Positions 1 through 8,015 of a DNA stretch of 36,471 bases are shown here, piece after piece. Each line of letters starts with the position of its first letter. Within the stretch, counting starts at the first letter, position 1. The notes under the pieces were generated by a model that searched no databases, had not been told where the DNA came from, and worked only from the letters and a program-made list of their open reading frames with translations. The DNA is from Mediterranea massiliensis (GTDB lineage Bacteria > Bacteroidota > Bacteroidia > Bacteroidales > Bacteroidaceae), in contig NZ_LT635834.1 in the NCBI RefSeq assembly GCF_900128475.1, positions 161,428 through 197,898 on the forward strand, written 5' to 3'. The translations under genes were made by a program, and so were the position numbers.

Positions 1-681
1 TTCATCGCCACCGGCCGCCCGCGCGTCATCATCACCAACCTCGGCGCCCTGCAGAATCTGGGGCTGATAGACGGCTACGTCACCATGAACGGAGCCTACT
101 GCTTTGTAGGCGATGAGGTGATTTACAAAAGCGCCATACCGACCGACGACGTCCGCACGCTTACCGGCTACTGTGCCCATCGCCACATTCCCTGTATCGT
201 GGTGGGCGAACACGACATCTGCGTCTGCCAGCCCGACGACCGCGTGCGCCAGATCTTCTACGAGCACCTCAAGGTGACCGTCCCCATCCCCGACACGCCC
301 CTCCACGAAGCCATCGACGGCAAGGAAATCTTTCAGCTGACACCCTTCCTCGACGAAGCGCAGGAGGCGGAAGTGCTGCCATCGCTCTCCTGTTGCGAGA
401 TGGGCCGCTGGCATCCGGCCTTTGTCGACGTCACCGCCCGCGGCAATACCAAGCAGCGCGGCATGGACGAAATCATCCGTCACTTCGGCATCCGCCTCGA
501 GGACACCCTTGCCTTCGGCGACGGAGGCAACGACATCCCCATGCTGCGCCACGCGGGCATCGGCATCGCCATGGGCAACGCCCGCGACGAAGTGAAGGCC
601 GCCGCCCGCTACGTCACCGACACGGTGGACGAGGACGGAATTGCCAAAGGCATAATGAAGTGGTTAGCGGTTAGTGATTAA
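1..681 (+). CDS. HAD-superfamily (Cof/HAD-IIB type) phosphatase, 5' end outside window
   Basis: The frame is open from base 1 and begins with FIATGRP, the conserved ATGRP stretch that follows the first catalytic motif in Cof-type HAD hydrolases. The N-terminal DxD motif therefore lies upstream of the window, and about 226 codons remain. The third catalytic motif GDGGNDIPML is at bases 517-546, followed by GIAMGNA, both typical of sugar-phosphate or flavin/PLP-type phosphatases of this family. The substrate cannot be told from sequence. The last codons (WLAVSD) are encoded by a TTAGCGGTTAGTG-type intergenic repeat that continues to base 735, so the C-terminus has probably been altered by the repeat. 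The next gene is on the same strand 60 bases downstream. Confidence 0.88.
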   Translation, partial: FIATGRPRVIITNLGALQNLGLIDGYVTMNGAYCFVGDEVIYKSAIPTDDVRTLTGYCAHRHIPCIVVGEHDICVCQPDDRVRQIFYEHLKVTVPIPDTPLHEAIDGKEIFQLTPFLDEAQEAEVLPSLSCCEMGRWHPAFVDVTARGNTKQRGMDEIIRHFGIRLEDTLAFGDGGNDIPMLRHAGIGIAMGNARDEVKAAARYVTDTVDEDGIAKGIMKWLAVSD

Positions 682-735
682 CGATTAGTAACTAACCACT
701 ACATACTAACCACTAACCGCTAACCACTAACCGCT
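662..735. repeat. Inverted repeat built from TTAGCGGTTAGTG / CACTAACCGCTAA units
   Basis: The left part reads GGTTAGCGGTTAGTG and the right part carries two copies of CTAACCACTAACCGC, its approximate reverse complement, separated by ATTAACGATTAGTAACTA. It could fold into a long hairpin. It overlaps the last codons of the HAD gene and ends 6 bases before the TTG start of the helicase gene. A one-armed relative lies at 4154-4187. Confidence 0.75.
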
Positions 736-741
736 GACAAC

Positions 742-2490
742 TTGCCCTCCTTCCTCCCCGACACCAGCAACCGTGAGTTTCAGGATGCCCTGAACCTCGT
801 GAAGTACACCCGCCAGTCGCTCTTCCTGACGGGGAAGGCCGGCACGGGCAAATCGACCTTCCTGCGCTACGTCTGCGACAACGTGCGCAAGAAGCACGTC
901 GTGCTGGCCCCCACAGGCATCGCCGCCATCAACGCGGGCGGAAGCACCCTGCACAGCTTCTTCAAGCTGCCCTTCCACCCCCTGTTGCCCGACGACCCCA
1001 ACCTGAGCTTGCAAAAGGGACGCATCCATGAGTTCTTCAAATACACCAAGACCCACCGCAAGCTGCTCGAGGAGCTGGAGCTGGTCATCATCGACGAGAT
1101 TTCGATGGTGCGGGCCGACATCATCGACGCCGTCGACCGCATCCTGCGCGTCTACAGCCACAACCTGCGCGAACCCTTCGGCGGCAAGCAACTGCTGCTC
1201 GTGGGCGATGTCTTCCAGCTGGAGCCTGTGGTGAAGGCCGACGAGCGCGACATTCTGAACCGCTTCTACCCCACGCCCTACTTCTTCTCGGCCCGTGTCT
1301 TCAGCCAGATAGAGCTGGTGTCGGTTGAATTGCAGAAGGTATACCGCCAGAGCGACCCGCAGTTCATCGGCGTGCTGGACCACATCCGCAACAACACCGC
1401 CGGTGCCGCCGACCTCCAACTGCTCAACACGCGCTACACCACGGCTGCCGAACCCGCCGATGCCGACGACCTCTACATCACCCTGGCCACCCGCCGCGAC
1501 AACGTGGACTACATCAACGAGCGCCGCCTCAGGGAGCTGCCCGGCCAGCCCGAAAGCTTCCTCGGCGAAGTGCATGGCGACTTTCCCGAAAGCAGCCTGC
1601 CCACCTCGCAGGAACTGGTGCTGAAGCCCGGCGCACAGGTCATCTTCATCAAGAACGACTATGAACGCCGCTGGGTGAACGGCACCATCGGTGTGGTGAG
1701 CGGCTTCGACCTCGACGGCGAGACGCTCTACATCACCACCGACGACGGCCGTGCCTGCGACGTACGCCGCGAGACGTGGCGCAACATCCGCTACACCTAC
1801 AACGAAGAGAAGAAGCAGATCGAGGAAGAAGAACTGGGCACGTTTACCCAGTTTCCCGTCCGTCTGGCGTGGGCCATCACCGTCCACAAGAGCCAGGGAC
1901 TGACATTTAGCCGCGTGGTCATCGACTTCACGGGCGGTGTCTTTGCGGGCGGGCAGACCTACGTGGCCCTGAGCCGCTGCACCTCGCTCGAAGGCATCCG
2001 CCTGAGAAAGCCCGTCAGCCGTGCCGACGTCTTCGTCCGCCCCGAAATCGTACAGTTCGCCGAACGCTTCAACAACCGCCAGGCCATCGACCGCGCCCTG
2101 AAGCAGGCACAGGCCGACGTGCAATATGCCTCCGCGGCCAAGGCTTTTGACCAGGGCGACTTCGACACCTTCCTCACGGCCTTCTTTAAAGCCATCCACT
2201 CACGCTACGACATCGAGCGACCCGCCGCCCAGCGCCTCATCCGCCGCAAGCTGAACGTCATCAACCGCCTGCGCGAAGAGAACCGTGCCCTGCGTGCCGC
2301 CGCCCTCGAAAAGGAGAAGACTCTCGTGAAATATGCCCGCGAATACATCAACATGGGCGACGAGTGCCTGAAGCACGACATGAAGGAAGCCGCCCTGCGC
2401 AACTACGAGAAGGCCGTGGCCCTCTACCCCAAGTTCAAGGAGGCATGGAAGAAAATCAAGAAGCTGGACAAGGAAATGCGGAAGGAATAG
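742..2490 (+). CDS. PIF1/RecD-like superfamily 1 DNA helicase (AAA ATPase) with C-terminal TPR-like tail
   Basis: The 582-residue product has a Walker A motif GKAGTGKST at residues 31-39 and a Walker B motif DEIS at about 118-121. A later VGDVFQLEPVV motif and a C-terminal AWAITVHKSQGLTF / YVALSRC pair are the UvrD/RecD2-like C-terminal helicase motifs. This order is that of PIF1-like 5'-3' helicases, which unwind DNA in recombination and replication-fork processing. The last roughly 110 residues are helical and end in a TPR-like stretch (YINMGDECLKHDMKEAALRNY). The start is TTG at 742, since an in-frame stop lies at 721-723 and no ATG or GTG lies between. An inverted repeat abuts the start, so the original start region may have been rearranged. 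Confidence 0.9.
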   Translation: MPSFLPDTSNREFQDALNLVKYTRQSLFLTGKAGTGKSTFLRYVCDNVRKKHVVLAPTGIAAINAGGSTLHSFFKLPFHPLLPDDPNLSLQKGRIHEFFKYTKTHRKLLEELELVIIDEISMVRADIIDAVDRILRVYSHNLREPFGGKQLLLVGDVFQLEPVVKADERDILNRFYPTPYFFSARVFSQIELVSVELQKVYRQSDPQFIGVLDHIRNNTAGAADLQLLNTRYTTAAEPADADDLYITLATRRDNVDYINERRLRELPGQPESFLGEVHGDFPESSLPTSQELVLKPGAQVIFIKNDYERRWVNGTIGVVSGFDLDGETLYITTDDGRACDVRRETWRNIRYTYNEEKKQIEEEELGTFTQFPVRLAWAITVHKSQGLTFSRVVIDFTGGVFAGGQTYVALSRCTSLEGIRLRKPVSRADVFVRPEIVQFAERFNNRQAIDRALKQAQADVQYASAAKAFDQGDFDTFLTAFFKAIHSRYDIERPAAQRLIRRKLNVINRLREENRALRAAALEKEKTLVKYAREYINMGDECLKHDMKEAALRNYEKAVALYPKFKEAWKKIKKLDKEMRKE

Positions 2491-2513
2491 GCACAGGCAA
2501 GGAAAAAAATCCG

Positions 2514-2521
2514 TATTTTTG
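2514..2521 (+). promoter_or_regulatory. Bacteroides -7 box TATTTTTG upstream of the YciO/TsaC-type gene
   Basis: TATTTTTG fits TAnnTTTG and lies 24 bases before the ATG at 2546. No clear -33 TTTG is seen upstream, where the helicase gene ends. Confidence 0.5.
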
Positions 2522-2545
2522 CGGAAACCAAGCCCCTGAAATGCC

Positions 2546-3160
2546 ATGCTTCTGAAACTTTACAACAAGAACAACAACCCCGCCGACCTGCAGCGCGTGG
2601 TCGACCTGCTGAACGACGGCGGCCTCATCATCTACCCCACCGACACGATGTATGCCATCGGGTGCCACGGGCTGAAGGAACGTGCCATCGAGCGCATCTG
2701 CCGCCTGAAGGGCATCGACCCCAAGAAGAACAACCTCTCCATCATCTGCTACGACCTGAGCAGCATCAGTGAGTATGCCAAGGTGGACAACGCCACCTTC
2801 AAGCTGATGAAGCGCAACCTGCCCGGCCCGTTCACCTTCATCCTGAACGGCACCACGCGCCTGCCCAAAATCTTCCGCAACCGCAAGGAGGTAGGTATCC
2901 GCATGCCCGACAATCCCATCATCCAGGAGATAGCCCGCCTGCTGGACGCTCCTATCATGACCACCACCCTGCCTCATGAGGAGCACGACGACATCGAGTA
3001 CGTCACCGACCCCGAACTGATTGACGAGAAATGGGGCGACCAAGTGGACCTCGTCATCGACGGAGGCATCGGAGGCACGGAAGGTTCTACGGTAGTGGAT
3101 TGCACGCAGAGCGAAGCGGAGATTGTACGCCAGGGAGCCGGATGGCTGGAGGAAGGATAA
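2546..3160 (+). CDS. Sua5/YciO/YrdC-family protein (possible L-threonylcarbamoyladenylate synthase)
   Basis: The 204-residue product has the YrdC-fold signature GGLIIYPTDTMYAIGCH near residues 25-42, followed by KGIDPKKNNLSIICYDL and NLPGPFTFIL. These motifs bind ATP and threonine in enzymes making threonylcarbamoyl-AMP for the t6A base of tRNAs. The short length and the spacing of KGIDPKKNNLS are more like YciO/TsaC than the longer Sua5, which has an extra C-terminal domain. YciO paralogs can have weak or different activity, so the function is the family call only. ATG at 2546 follows a -7 box by a short leader. It converges with nagB, with a repeat element between them. Confidence 0.85.
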   Translation: MLLKLYNKNNNPADLQRVVDLLNDGGLIIYPTDTMYAIGCHGLKERAIERICRLKGIDPKKNNLSIICYDLSSISEYAKVDNATFKLMKRNLPGPFTFILNGTTRLPKIFRNRKEVGIRMPDNPIIQEIARLLDAPIMTTTLPHEEHDDIEYVTDPELIDEKWGDQVDLVIDGGIGGTEGSTVVDCTQSEAEIVRQGAGWLEEG

Positions 3161-3162
3161 AA

Positions 3163-3254
3163 AAATGAAGAATGAAGAATGGAAGCTCTGCTTCCGAATG
3201 AAGAATTATTCCGTACGCTTGGAAATTCTTCATTCTTAATTCTTCATTCTCCAT
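3163..3254. repeat. AATGAAGAATGAAGAAT inverted repeat with central GGAAGC-TCT-GCTTCC hairpin
   Basis: The left arm (3163-3181) is AATGAAGAATGAAGAATGG. The right arm (3226-3254) carries its reverse complement as ATTCTTCATTCTTAATTC and CTTCATTCTCCATT. A perfect 6-bp hairpin GGAAGCTCTGCTTCC sits at 3181-3195. The element fills the gap between the convergent YciO-type gene and nagB, and both genes' transcripts may end in it. Confidence 0.75.
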
Positions 3255-3264
3255 TTAAATAGTT

Positions 3265-4077
3265 TTACTTCAGCAGCGACTCGGGATCCAGATGGTCGGC
3301 CTCGATGTCCTTGAAGTAGCGGTACGTACCCACCTTCAGTTCGTCGGTAGCGGCATCGTCGCAGATGATGATGCCCTTCTCGTGCATCTGCAGAGCGCTG
3401 ATGGTCCACATCTGCATCACAGGACCCTCTACGGCATGATACAGGGCGCGTGCCTTGTTGTGTCCGTTGACAATGATCATCACTTCACGTGCGCTGAGCA
3501 CCGTACCTACGCCTACGGTCAGAGCCGTCTTGGGCACCTTGTTCACGTCGTTGTCGAAGAAACGGGAGTTGGCGATGATGGTGTCCGTCGTCAGCGTCTT
3601 CTGGCGGGTACGCGACGACAGGGAAGAACCCGGCTCGTTGAAGGCAATATGTCCGTCGGGGCCGATACCCCCCATGAAGAGGTCGATGCCGCCGTACGAC
3701 TTGATCTTCTCTTCGTAGCGGGCGCATTCAGCGTCGAGGTCGGCAGCGTTGCCGTTCAGAATGTTGGTATTCTCCGGTTTGATGTCGATGTGGCTGAAGA
3801 AGTTGTTCCACATGAAGGAGTAGTAGCTTTCGGGATGCTCCTTCGGCAGACCGACATATTCGTCCATGTTGAAGGTAACGACATTCTGGAAGGATACCAG
3901 TCCTTTCTTGTTCAGGTCAATCAGTTCCTTGTACATCCCCAGGGGAGAAGAACCGGTGGGGCATCCCAGTACAAAGGGTTTTTCTGCTGTAGGATTGGCA
4001 GCCTTGATTTTTGCAGCTACATAGTGAGCTGCCCACTTCGATACGGATTGATAATCCGGCTGAATGATTAGTCTCAT
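3265..4077 (-). CDS. nagB: Glucosamine-6-phosphate deaminase
   Basis: The enzyme converts glucosamine-6-phosphate to fructose-6-phosphate and ammonia, the step that feeds amino sugars into glycolysis. The 270-residue product carries the phosphate-binding loop GCPTGSSP (residues 38-45) and the catalytic residues of the E. coli-type enzyme: D72 in NMDEY, D141 and H143 in [11 protein letters not shown], and E148 in NEPGSS. Length and motif spacing match standard hexameric NagB. It fits the GlcNAc-releasing sulfatase/GH20 pair found 10 kb away. The 110-base upstream region is filled mainly by simple repeats and no promoter box is evident. Confidence 0.96.
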   Translation of the reverse strand: MRLIIQPDYQSVSKWAAHYVAAKIKAANPTAEKPFVLGCPTGSSPLGMYKELIDLNKKGLVSFQNVVTFNMDEYVGLPKEHPESYYSFMWNNFFSHIDIKPENTNILNGNAADLDAECARYEEKIKSYGGIDLFMGGIGPDGHIAFNEPGSSLSSRTRQKTLTTDTIIANSRFFDNDVNKVPKTALTVGVGTVLSAREVMIIVNGHNKARALYHAVEGPVMQMWTISALQMHEKGIIICDDAATDELKVGTYRYFKDIEADHLDPESLLK

Positions 4078-4110
4078 GTCTGATCAATTTATAAGGTTAG
4101 TAATAATAGT

Positions 4111-4142
4111 AATGGTGAATGATGAATGGTCAATGGTAAATG
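4111..4142. repeat. AATGGTGAATGATGAATGGTCAATGG-type simple repeat upstream of nagB
   Basis: Imperfect repetition of AATGGT / AATGATG units over about 32 bases, 34 bases upstream of the nagB start. It resembles the intergenic fillers at 3163-3254 and 4154-4187 in its low-complexity build. Confidence 0.5.
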
Positions 4143-4153
4143 TCCGTCCGGAT

Positions 4154-4187
4154 GGTTACTAACCGCTAACCACTAACCGTTAACCGC
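4154..4187. repeat. CTAACCGCTAACCACTAACCG repeat, second copy
   Basis: GGTTACTAACCGCTAACCACT followed by AACCGTTAACCGC shares its unit with the right arm of the 662-735 element. It abuts the stop codon of the flavodiiron gene (4188-4190). Only one arm is present, so no hairpin is expected. Confidence 0.65.
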
Positions 4188-5387
4188 TTATTCCCGGTCC
4201 TTCTTCAGGCGGTCGGCCATGGCACGGGCCAGGTGCTCGCACTGCTCGTAGGTAATCTCCTTCATGGCCTGCTTCATCTCCACAGGGTCGCCCACGATTT
4301 CCAGCTTGCTCTTCTCGGCAAACTCGGCCATACGCTTCACGGCAGCTCCGGCCCAGGTGAACGAGCCGAACCATCCCAGATAGCGTCCCTTCACTTCGCG
4401 GAGCAGTATCTTGGAGAGAAGCGACTCCACTTCGGGATAAATCTGGTTGCAATACGTGGGGCTGCCCACGATAAGGCCACGATATTTGAAGATATCTTTC
4501 AGGATGTACGACGGATTGCTTTTGCTCACATTGTGCATCACGATGTTCTTGATGCCCTGTGCCGACAGCTCGGCGGCAATGGCTTCGGCCATCTGTTCCG
4601 TATGGCCGTACATGCTGCCATAGGCAATGACCACGCCTTCCTCGGCCTCGTAGCGGCTCAAGCGGTCGTAGACGCCCACCACGCGGGCGATGTTCTCCGT
4701 CCACACCGGTCCGTGGGTCGAGCAGACAGCCGTAATGGGCAGGTGTCCCAGCTTGGCCAGTGCCTTCTGCACGGGATTGCCGTATTTGCCCACGATATTG
4801 GCGTAGTAGCGCACCATCTCTTCCCAATACTTGTCCAGGTTGATGCGCGTATCGAGGAATCCTCCGTCCAGCGTGCCGAAGCATCCGAAGCCGTCACCGG
4901 AGAAGAGGATGCCGTCGGTCTCGTCGAAGGTCATCATCGTTTCGGGCCAGTGTACCATCGGTGTCAGGTAGAAGCGCAGCTTGTGGTGGCCCAGGTCAAG
5001 GAAGTCGCCGTCCTTCACCTCGTAGCGTTCGCCCGTCACGCCATAGTAGCCTTCGATCATGCCGAAAGTCTGCTTGTTGCCCACGATGACGATGTCGGGA
5101 TAGTGTTGCTTGATGAGGCGGATGGATCCCGAATGGTCGGGTTCCATGTGGTTGATGATGAGGTATTGGATGGGGCGGTCGCCGATGATGCAGCGTATCT
5201 TGCGCAGATACGCCTCGAAGAAGCAGGCGTCCACGGTGTCGACCAGCGCCACGATGTCGTCATCTATCAGATACGAGTTGTAAGAAACACCGTAGGGCAG
5301 CGGCCACATGCCTTCGAAGAGGTGCTTGTTGCGGTCATTCACACCCACATAATGTACTTTTCCTTTAATCAATGTTTTTTGGTCCAT
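4188..5387 (-). CDS. Flavodiiron protein (A-type flavoprotein, FprA/ROO family)
   Basis: Flavodiiron proteins reduce oxygen and/or nitric oxide in the cytoplasm of anaerobes. Residues 1-245 form a metallo-beta-lactamase domain with diiron ligands H80-x-E82-x-D84-H85 (HMEPDHSG), H146 (VHWPET), D165 (SGDGFG) and H225 (STHGPVW). Residues 250-399 form a flavodoxin domain with the FMN phosphate loop YGSMYGHTEQ and the GSPTYCNQ loop. The 399-residue length matches the simple class A type with no rubredoxin extension. Transcription probably starts at a promoter overlapping the end of the radical SAM gene. Whether O2 or NO is the main substrate cannot be read from the sequence. Confidence 0.95.
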   Translation of the reverse strand: MDQKTLIKGKVHYVGVNDRNKHLFEGMWPLPYGVSYNSYLIDDDIVALVDTVDACFFEAYLRKIRCIIGDRPIQYLIINHMEPDHSGSIRLIKQHYPDIVIVGNKQTFGMIEGYYGVTGERYEVKDGDFLDLGHHKLRFYLTPMVHWPETMMTFDETDGILFSGDGFGCFGTLDGGFLDTRINLDKYWEEMVRYYANIVGKYGNPVQKALAKLGHLPITAVCSTHGPVWTENIARVVGVYDRLSRYEAEEGVVIAYGSMYGHTEQMAEAIAAELSAQGIKNIVMHNVSKSNPSYILKDIFKYRGLIVGSPTYCNQIYPEVESLLSKILLREVKGRYLGWFGSFTWAGAAVKRMAEFAEKSKLEIVGDPVEMKQAMKEITYEQCEHLARAMADRLKKDRE

Positions 5388-5433
5388 ATACTGATTGTCT
5401 TATTTGGATTCATTCCATTCTTGATACGTGGTG

Positions 5434-5466
5434 CAAAAGTACGACTATTTTATGGATTATACAACT
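5434..5466 (-). promoter_or_regulatory. Bacteroides promoter of the flavodiiron gene
   Basis: On the minus strand AGTTG (5462-5466) is followed after 20 bases by TACTTTTG (5434-5441), matching TAnnTTTG. The box is about 46 bases before the ATG at 5387. The upstream part overlaps the last codons of the radical SAM gene. Confidence 0.65.
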
Positions 5467-6379
5467 TTCCCTGCCAGGCATCCTGTTCTTTCATTCTTTT
5501 TTGCAGACGATGGTTGAATTCGTAGTTTTTCAGTCCCCAGTCGGGTGCGAGGAGCAGTTCTTTGGGCGACTGGGACACGAAGCGTTCCAGCACCAGGTCG
5601 GGGCGCAGACGCTGGATGTAGTCCACCACCAGCGCGATGTACTCGTCCACGTCGTTGAACAGGTGAAAGTCTTCGGGCCGTTCTTCGTACTCGCGGGCCA
5701 TGCGGGTGCCGCGTATCAGTTGCAGCTGGTGCAGCTTCAACGTGTCGAGAGGCAGACGCGAGATATCCGCGGCCTGCCCCAGCATGTCCTCGCGCGACTC
5801 GCCGGGCAGCCCCAGGATGACATGCCCGCCTACGGGCAACCCGCGGGCAGCCGTACGCTGCACGGCATCCACCGCCGTCTGCCACGTGTGTCCGCGGTTG
5901 ATGCGGTGCAGGGTGCGGTCCAGCGTACTCTCGATGCCATACTCCACCAGCACGAACGTCCGCCGGGCCAACGCTTCCAGGTAGTCCAGCAGGGTGTCGG
6001 GCATGCAGTCGGGGCGCGTACCGATGACCAGCCCCACCACGTCGTCCACCGCCAGCGCCTCCTCGTACTTGCGCTTCAGCATCTCCAGCTCGCCATAGGT
6101 GTTGGTGTAGGCCTGGAAGTAGGCCAGATACTTCATTTCGGGATACTTGTGTGCAAAGAAGCGTTTCCCTTCCTCCAGCTGTACGGATACCGGTTTCTCC
6201 GTACGGCAGTATTCCGGGTTGAACGTCTGGTTGTTGCAGTACGTGCATCCGCCGTAGCCCACCGTCCCGTCGCGGTTGGGGCACGTGAATCCTGCATTGA
6301 TTGAAATCTTCTGCACCTTGCCAGTGAAGAACCGCTTCAGAAAAGTCGGGAAATCGTTATAGCGTATTTTTGTTTCCAT
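5450..6379 (-). CDS. Radical SAM protein of the YhcC type (TIGR01212 family)
   Basis: The 309-residue product has the distinctive cysteine arrangement of this family, CPNRDGTVGYGGCTYC near residues 29-44, in which a 12-residue insert precedes the CxxC that binds the [4Fe-4S] cluster. FNPEY, VGTRPDC-like and GLPGES motifs follow, as expected for a complete radical SAM barrel. The biochemical role of YhcC proteins is not established to my knowledge. No SPASM or RiPP-recognition domain is seen, so its closeness to the NVEALA genes is probably incidental. Its own promoter separates it from the propeller gene. Confidence 0.9.
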   Translation of the reverse strand: METKIRYNDFPTFLKRFFTGKVQKISINAGFTCPNRDGTVGYGGCTYCNNQTFNPEYCRTEKPVSVQLEEGKRFFAHKYPEMKYLAYFQAYTNTYGELEMLKRKYEEALAVDDVVGLVIGTRPDCMPDTLLDYLEALARRTFVLVEYGIESTLDRTLHRINRGHTWQTAVDAVQRTAARGLPVGGHVILGLPGESREDMLGQAADISRLPLDTLKLHQLQLIRGTRMAREYEERPEDFHLFNDVDEYIALVVDYIQRLRPDLVLERFVSQSPKELLLAPDWGLKNYEFNHRLQKRMKEQDAWQGKLYNP

Positions 6380-6402
6380 CCATTTTTGTTATAGACAGAG
6401 AC

Positions 6403-6434
6403 CAAAGGTAGGCAAAAACAGACAAAGCGCCAAA
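6403..6434 (-). promoter_or_regulatory. Bacteroides promoter of the radical SAM gene
   Basis: TTTG (6431-6434) and TACCTTTG (6403-6410) are separated by 20 bases on the minus strand, close to the consensus TTTG-N19-21-TAnnTTTG. The start codon is 24 bases downstream. Confidence 0.75.
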
Positions 6435-6472
6435 CATCCGACCCGGAATATAATACCGGAAATGCCATCCGT

Positions 6473-7477
6473 TCAATCATCGCCCCAGCCAAAAGTATAT
6501 ATTTCCGCCTCATTCTCGGCAAACACGCCATAGATGATCCGCCTGTCCTCATCCACCACAAACGAGCTGACAAAACGGTCCAGGAACCATTGCGCCAATG
6601 GTTTTCCTTCCCACGAAAATACTTGAATGGAAGGAAGGCTCTTCCGGCTATAGATTTCTTCGGGCTTCATATCCAAGTTCAATGTATAGATATGGTCCTG
6701 TGTTGCATAGACTGACAGCGTATGAATCCGCCGTTCATCAGATGCTACAGGAATCTGCGGGTCTCTGGGAGCAATGTCCAACAGGATGTCATGCAGAATA
6801 TTTCCGGAGCGGTCGATGATGCGGAAACGACGGTCGGACACATAGAAAGAGGCGAAACACTCCCCTGAAGGACGGGCTGCAGCCAATCGTCCATACGCCT
6901 GATTACGGGCCAACACACTCCCGAAACGTTCTTCGGTTTCCGGATAATCGACTTTCAGCTCCTGACTTCCGTCCGGATGGATAAAAAGATATTCTTTGGA
7001 ATCTTCGTGGTCGGCTTCACAGACGTACAGAGAATCGGCCAGCATCATCAAGCCGTTGTAATAGCTACGCTGCACAGGAAGCGGATGGACGGAAACGACT
7101 GGTTTTCCCGATTCAAAAGAGATGGACTTCAACTTGTCCATATCTGTCACAAAAGTTTTCCCCGCATGCTGGCCAGCAAATTGCCCTGCAGGCAACTGAA
7201 AATCGTCGGGCCCTTCACCCAATACACCAAAACTGTACAGATACCGGAAATCGTTACGGTCGAACACCTGAAAACAGGTATCCATCTTGTCATTGAAAAC
7301 GACCAGACGAGGACCGTCCAGAAACACCCCCCTCGGATACAGCATGACAGGAGGGATGGAATGCACCTGGGCGACCAGCGTATCCGTTGTTTCAAAAGAA
7401 GTATACACATGGGTAGCGGTTTGACGGGAACAGGAACAAAGCCCGACGACACAAAAGAAAAGAATTAACTTTTTCAT
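6473..7477 (-). CDS. BF3164-type lipoprotein, predicted six-bladed beta-propeller
   Basis: The 334-residue product begins with a lipoprotein signal, MKKLILFFCVVGLCSC, with C16 as the likely lipidated cysteine. The body has repeating beta-rich units such as RLVVFNDKMDTCFQVFD and YLYSFGVLGEGPDDF, the pattern of TolB-like propellers (BF3164 family). Such proteins are typical neighbours of NVEALA peptides in Bacteroidales. No enzymatic motif is visible and the molecular role is unknown. It is the last gene of the NVEALA island, 124 bases after the peptide gene at 7602-7889 and on the same strand. A ligand-binding role for the exported peptide is inference only. Confidence 0.8.
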   Translation of the reverse strand: MKKLILFFCVVGLCSCSRQTATHVYTSFETTDTLVAQVHSIPPVMLYPRGVFLDGPRLVVFNDKMDTCFQVFDRNDFRYLYSFGVLGEGPDDFQLPAGQFAGQHAGKTFVTDMDKLKSISFESGKPVVSVHPLPVQRSYYNGLMMLADSLYVCEADHEDSKEYLFIHPDGSQELKVDYPETEERFGSVLARNQAYGRLAAARPSGECFASFYVSDRRFRIIDRSGNILHDILLDIAPRDPQIPVASDERRIHTLSVYATQDHIYTLNLDMKPEEIYSRKSLPSIQVFSWEGKPLAQWFLDRFVSSFVVDEDRRIIYGVFAENEAEIYTFGWGDD

Positions 7478-7601
7478 GATTCAACCATTTGTCAGATAAC
7501 CCAAACTGGCATTCAACAAAATTATCTGCATGTAACACATGAACATAATCATGGAAGCCCCTTCAAGTTATGCAAGTTCTAATATTACAAAAATTATATC
7601 A
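7478..7601. other. AT-rich gap between NVEALA peptide 1 and the BF3164-type gene
   Basis: I see no coding frame, strong hairpin or clear promoter box in these 124 bases. The composition is noticeably more AT-rich than the flanking core genes, in line with the whole island having been acquired. Confidence 0.4.
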
Positions 7602-7889
7602 CTATCTATTGCATTCAGATCGGTCTCTCAAATCTCGTCCTTTATCCCGCATACAATTATCACAATTAATGAAATATTGATCCTCATGAAACCAATCAGC
7701 AGGAGTAAATGTTGTATAACAAATAAGAGTAATTCCACCTCCTTCAATACTTTCATCTGTCGCCAGTGCCTCCACATTCTCCAGCATCACGTCCGACATC
7801 ATTTCCTTTGTCTGATGGGCATAAACGCCATAACCTGCCATTGCGGCAACGGCTGCTACAAGAGCAACTTTCATTATATTCTTTTTCAT
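7602..7889 (-). CDS. NVEALA-family secreted peptide 1
   Basis: The 95-residue product has a hydrophobic export segment at residues 7-24 and the family motif NVEALA at residues 38-43 (MLENVEALATD). The part after the motif has four cysteines at 57, 76, 79 and 93 and is rich in polar and charged residues. NVEALA proteins are short Bacteroidetes proteins of unknown function. The motif sits shortly after the membrane segment, where a leader is often removed in exported peptides. Its gene lies 126 bases downstream of a propeller lipoprotein, with three hairpins in between. The role is unknown; a secreted signal or propeller ligand is a hypothesis. Confidence 0.88.
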   Translation of the reverse strand: MKKNIMKVALVAAVAAMAGYGVYAHQTKEMMSDVMLENVEALATDESIEGGGITLICYTTFTPADWFHEDQYFINCDNCMRDKGRDLRDRSECNR

Positions 7890-7935
7890 TGTAATTTTGT
7901 TTTAAATTGGTATTGATGGGATTTGTCTCGCAAGC

Positions 7936-8008
7936 GCACCCCAGCGGGTGCCGGAAAGATACAAATCTCCTGAAAATCTTTCCGGGACAGCGGCAAACGT
8001 ATTGCCGC
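7936..8008 (-). promoter_or_regulatory. Three successive hairpins between propeller 2 and NVEALA peptide 1
   Basis: Stems are GCGGCAA/TTGCCGC (7990-7996 with 8002-8008), CCGGAAAGAT/ATCTTTCCGG (7951-7960 with 7976-7985, perfect 10 bp) and GCACCC/GGGTGC (7936-7941 with 7946-7951). None is followed by a clear T-run. They may protect or process the transcript so the peptide is made in excess, or may act as a weak terminator. This is inferred from structure alone. Confidence 0.55.
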
Positions 8009-8015
8009 AAACAAA

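Noticed and set aside
5450..7889. Radical SAM enzyme modifying the NVEALA peptide (RiPP pathway)
   Set aside because: The enzyme has the cysteine pattern of the widespread YhcC type, lacks SPASM and peptide-recognition domains, and has its own promoter.
7539..7916. 125-codon plus-strand frame opposite NVEALA peptide 1
   Set aside because: It is antisense to a well-supported NVEALA gene and has low-complexity content.
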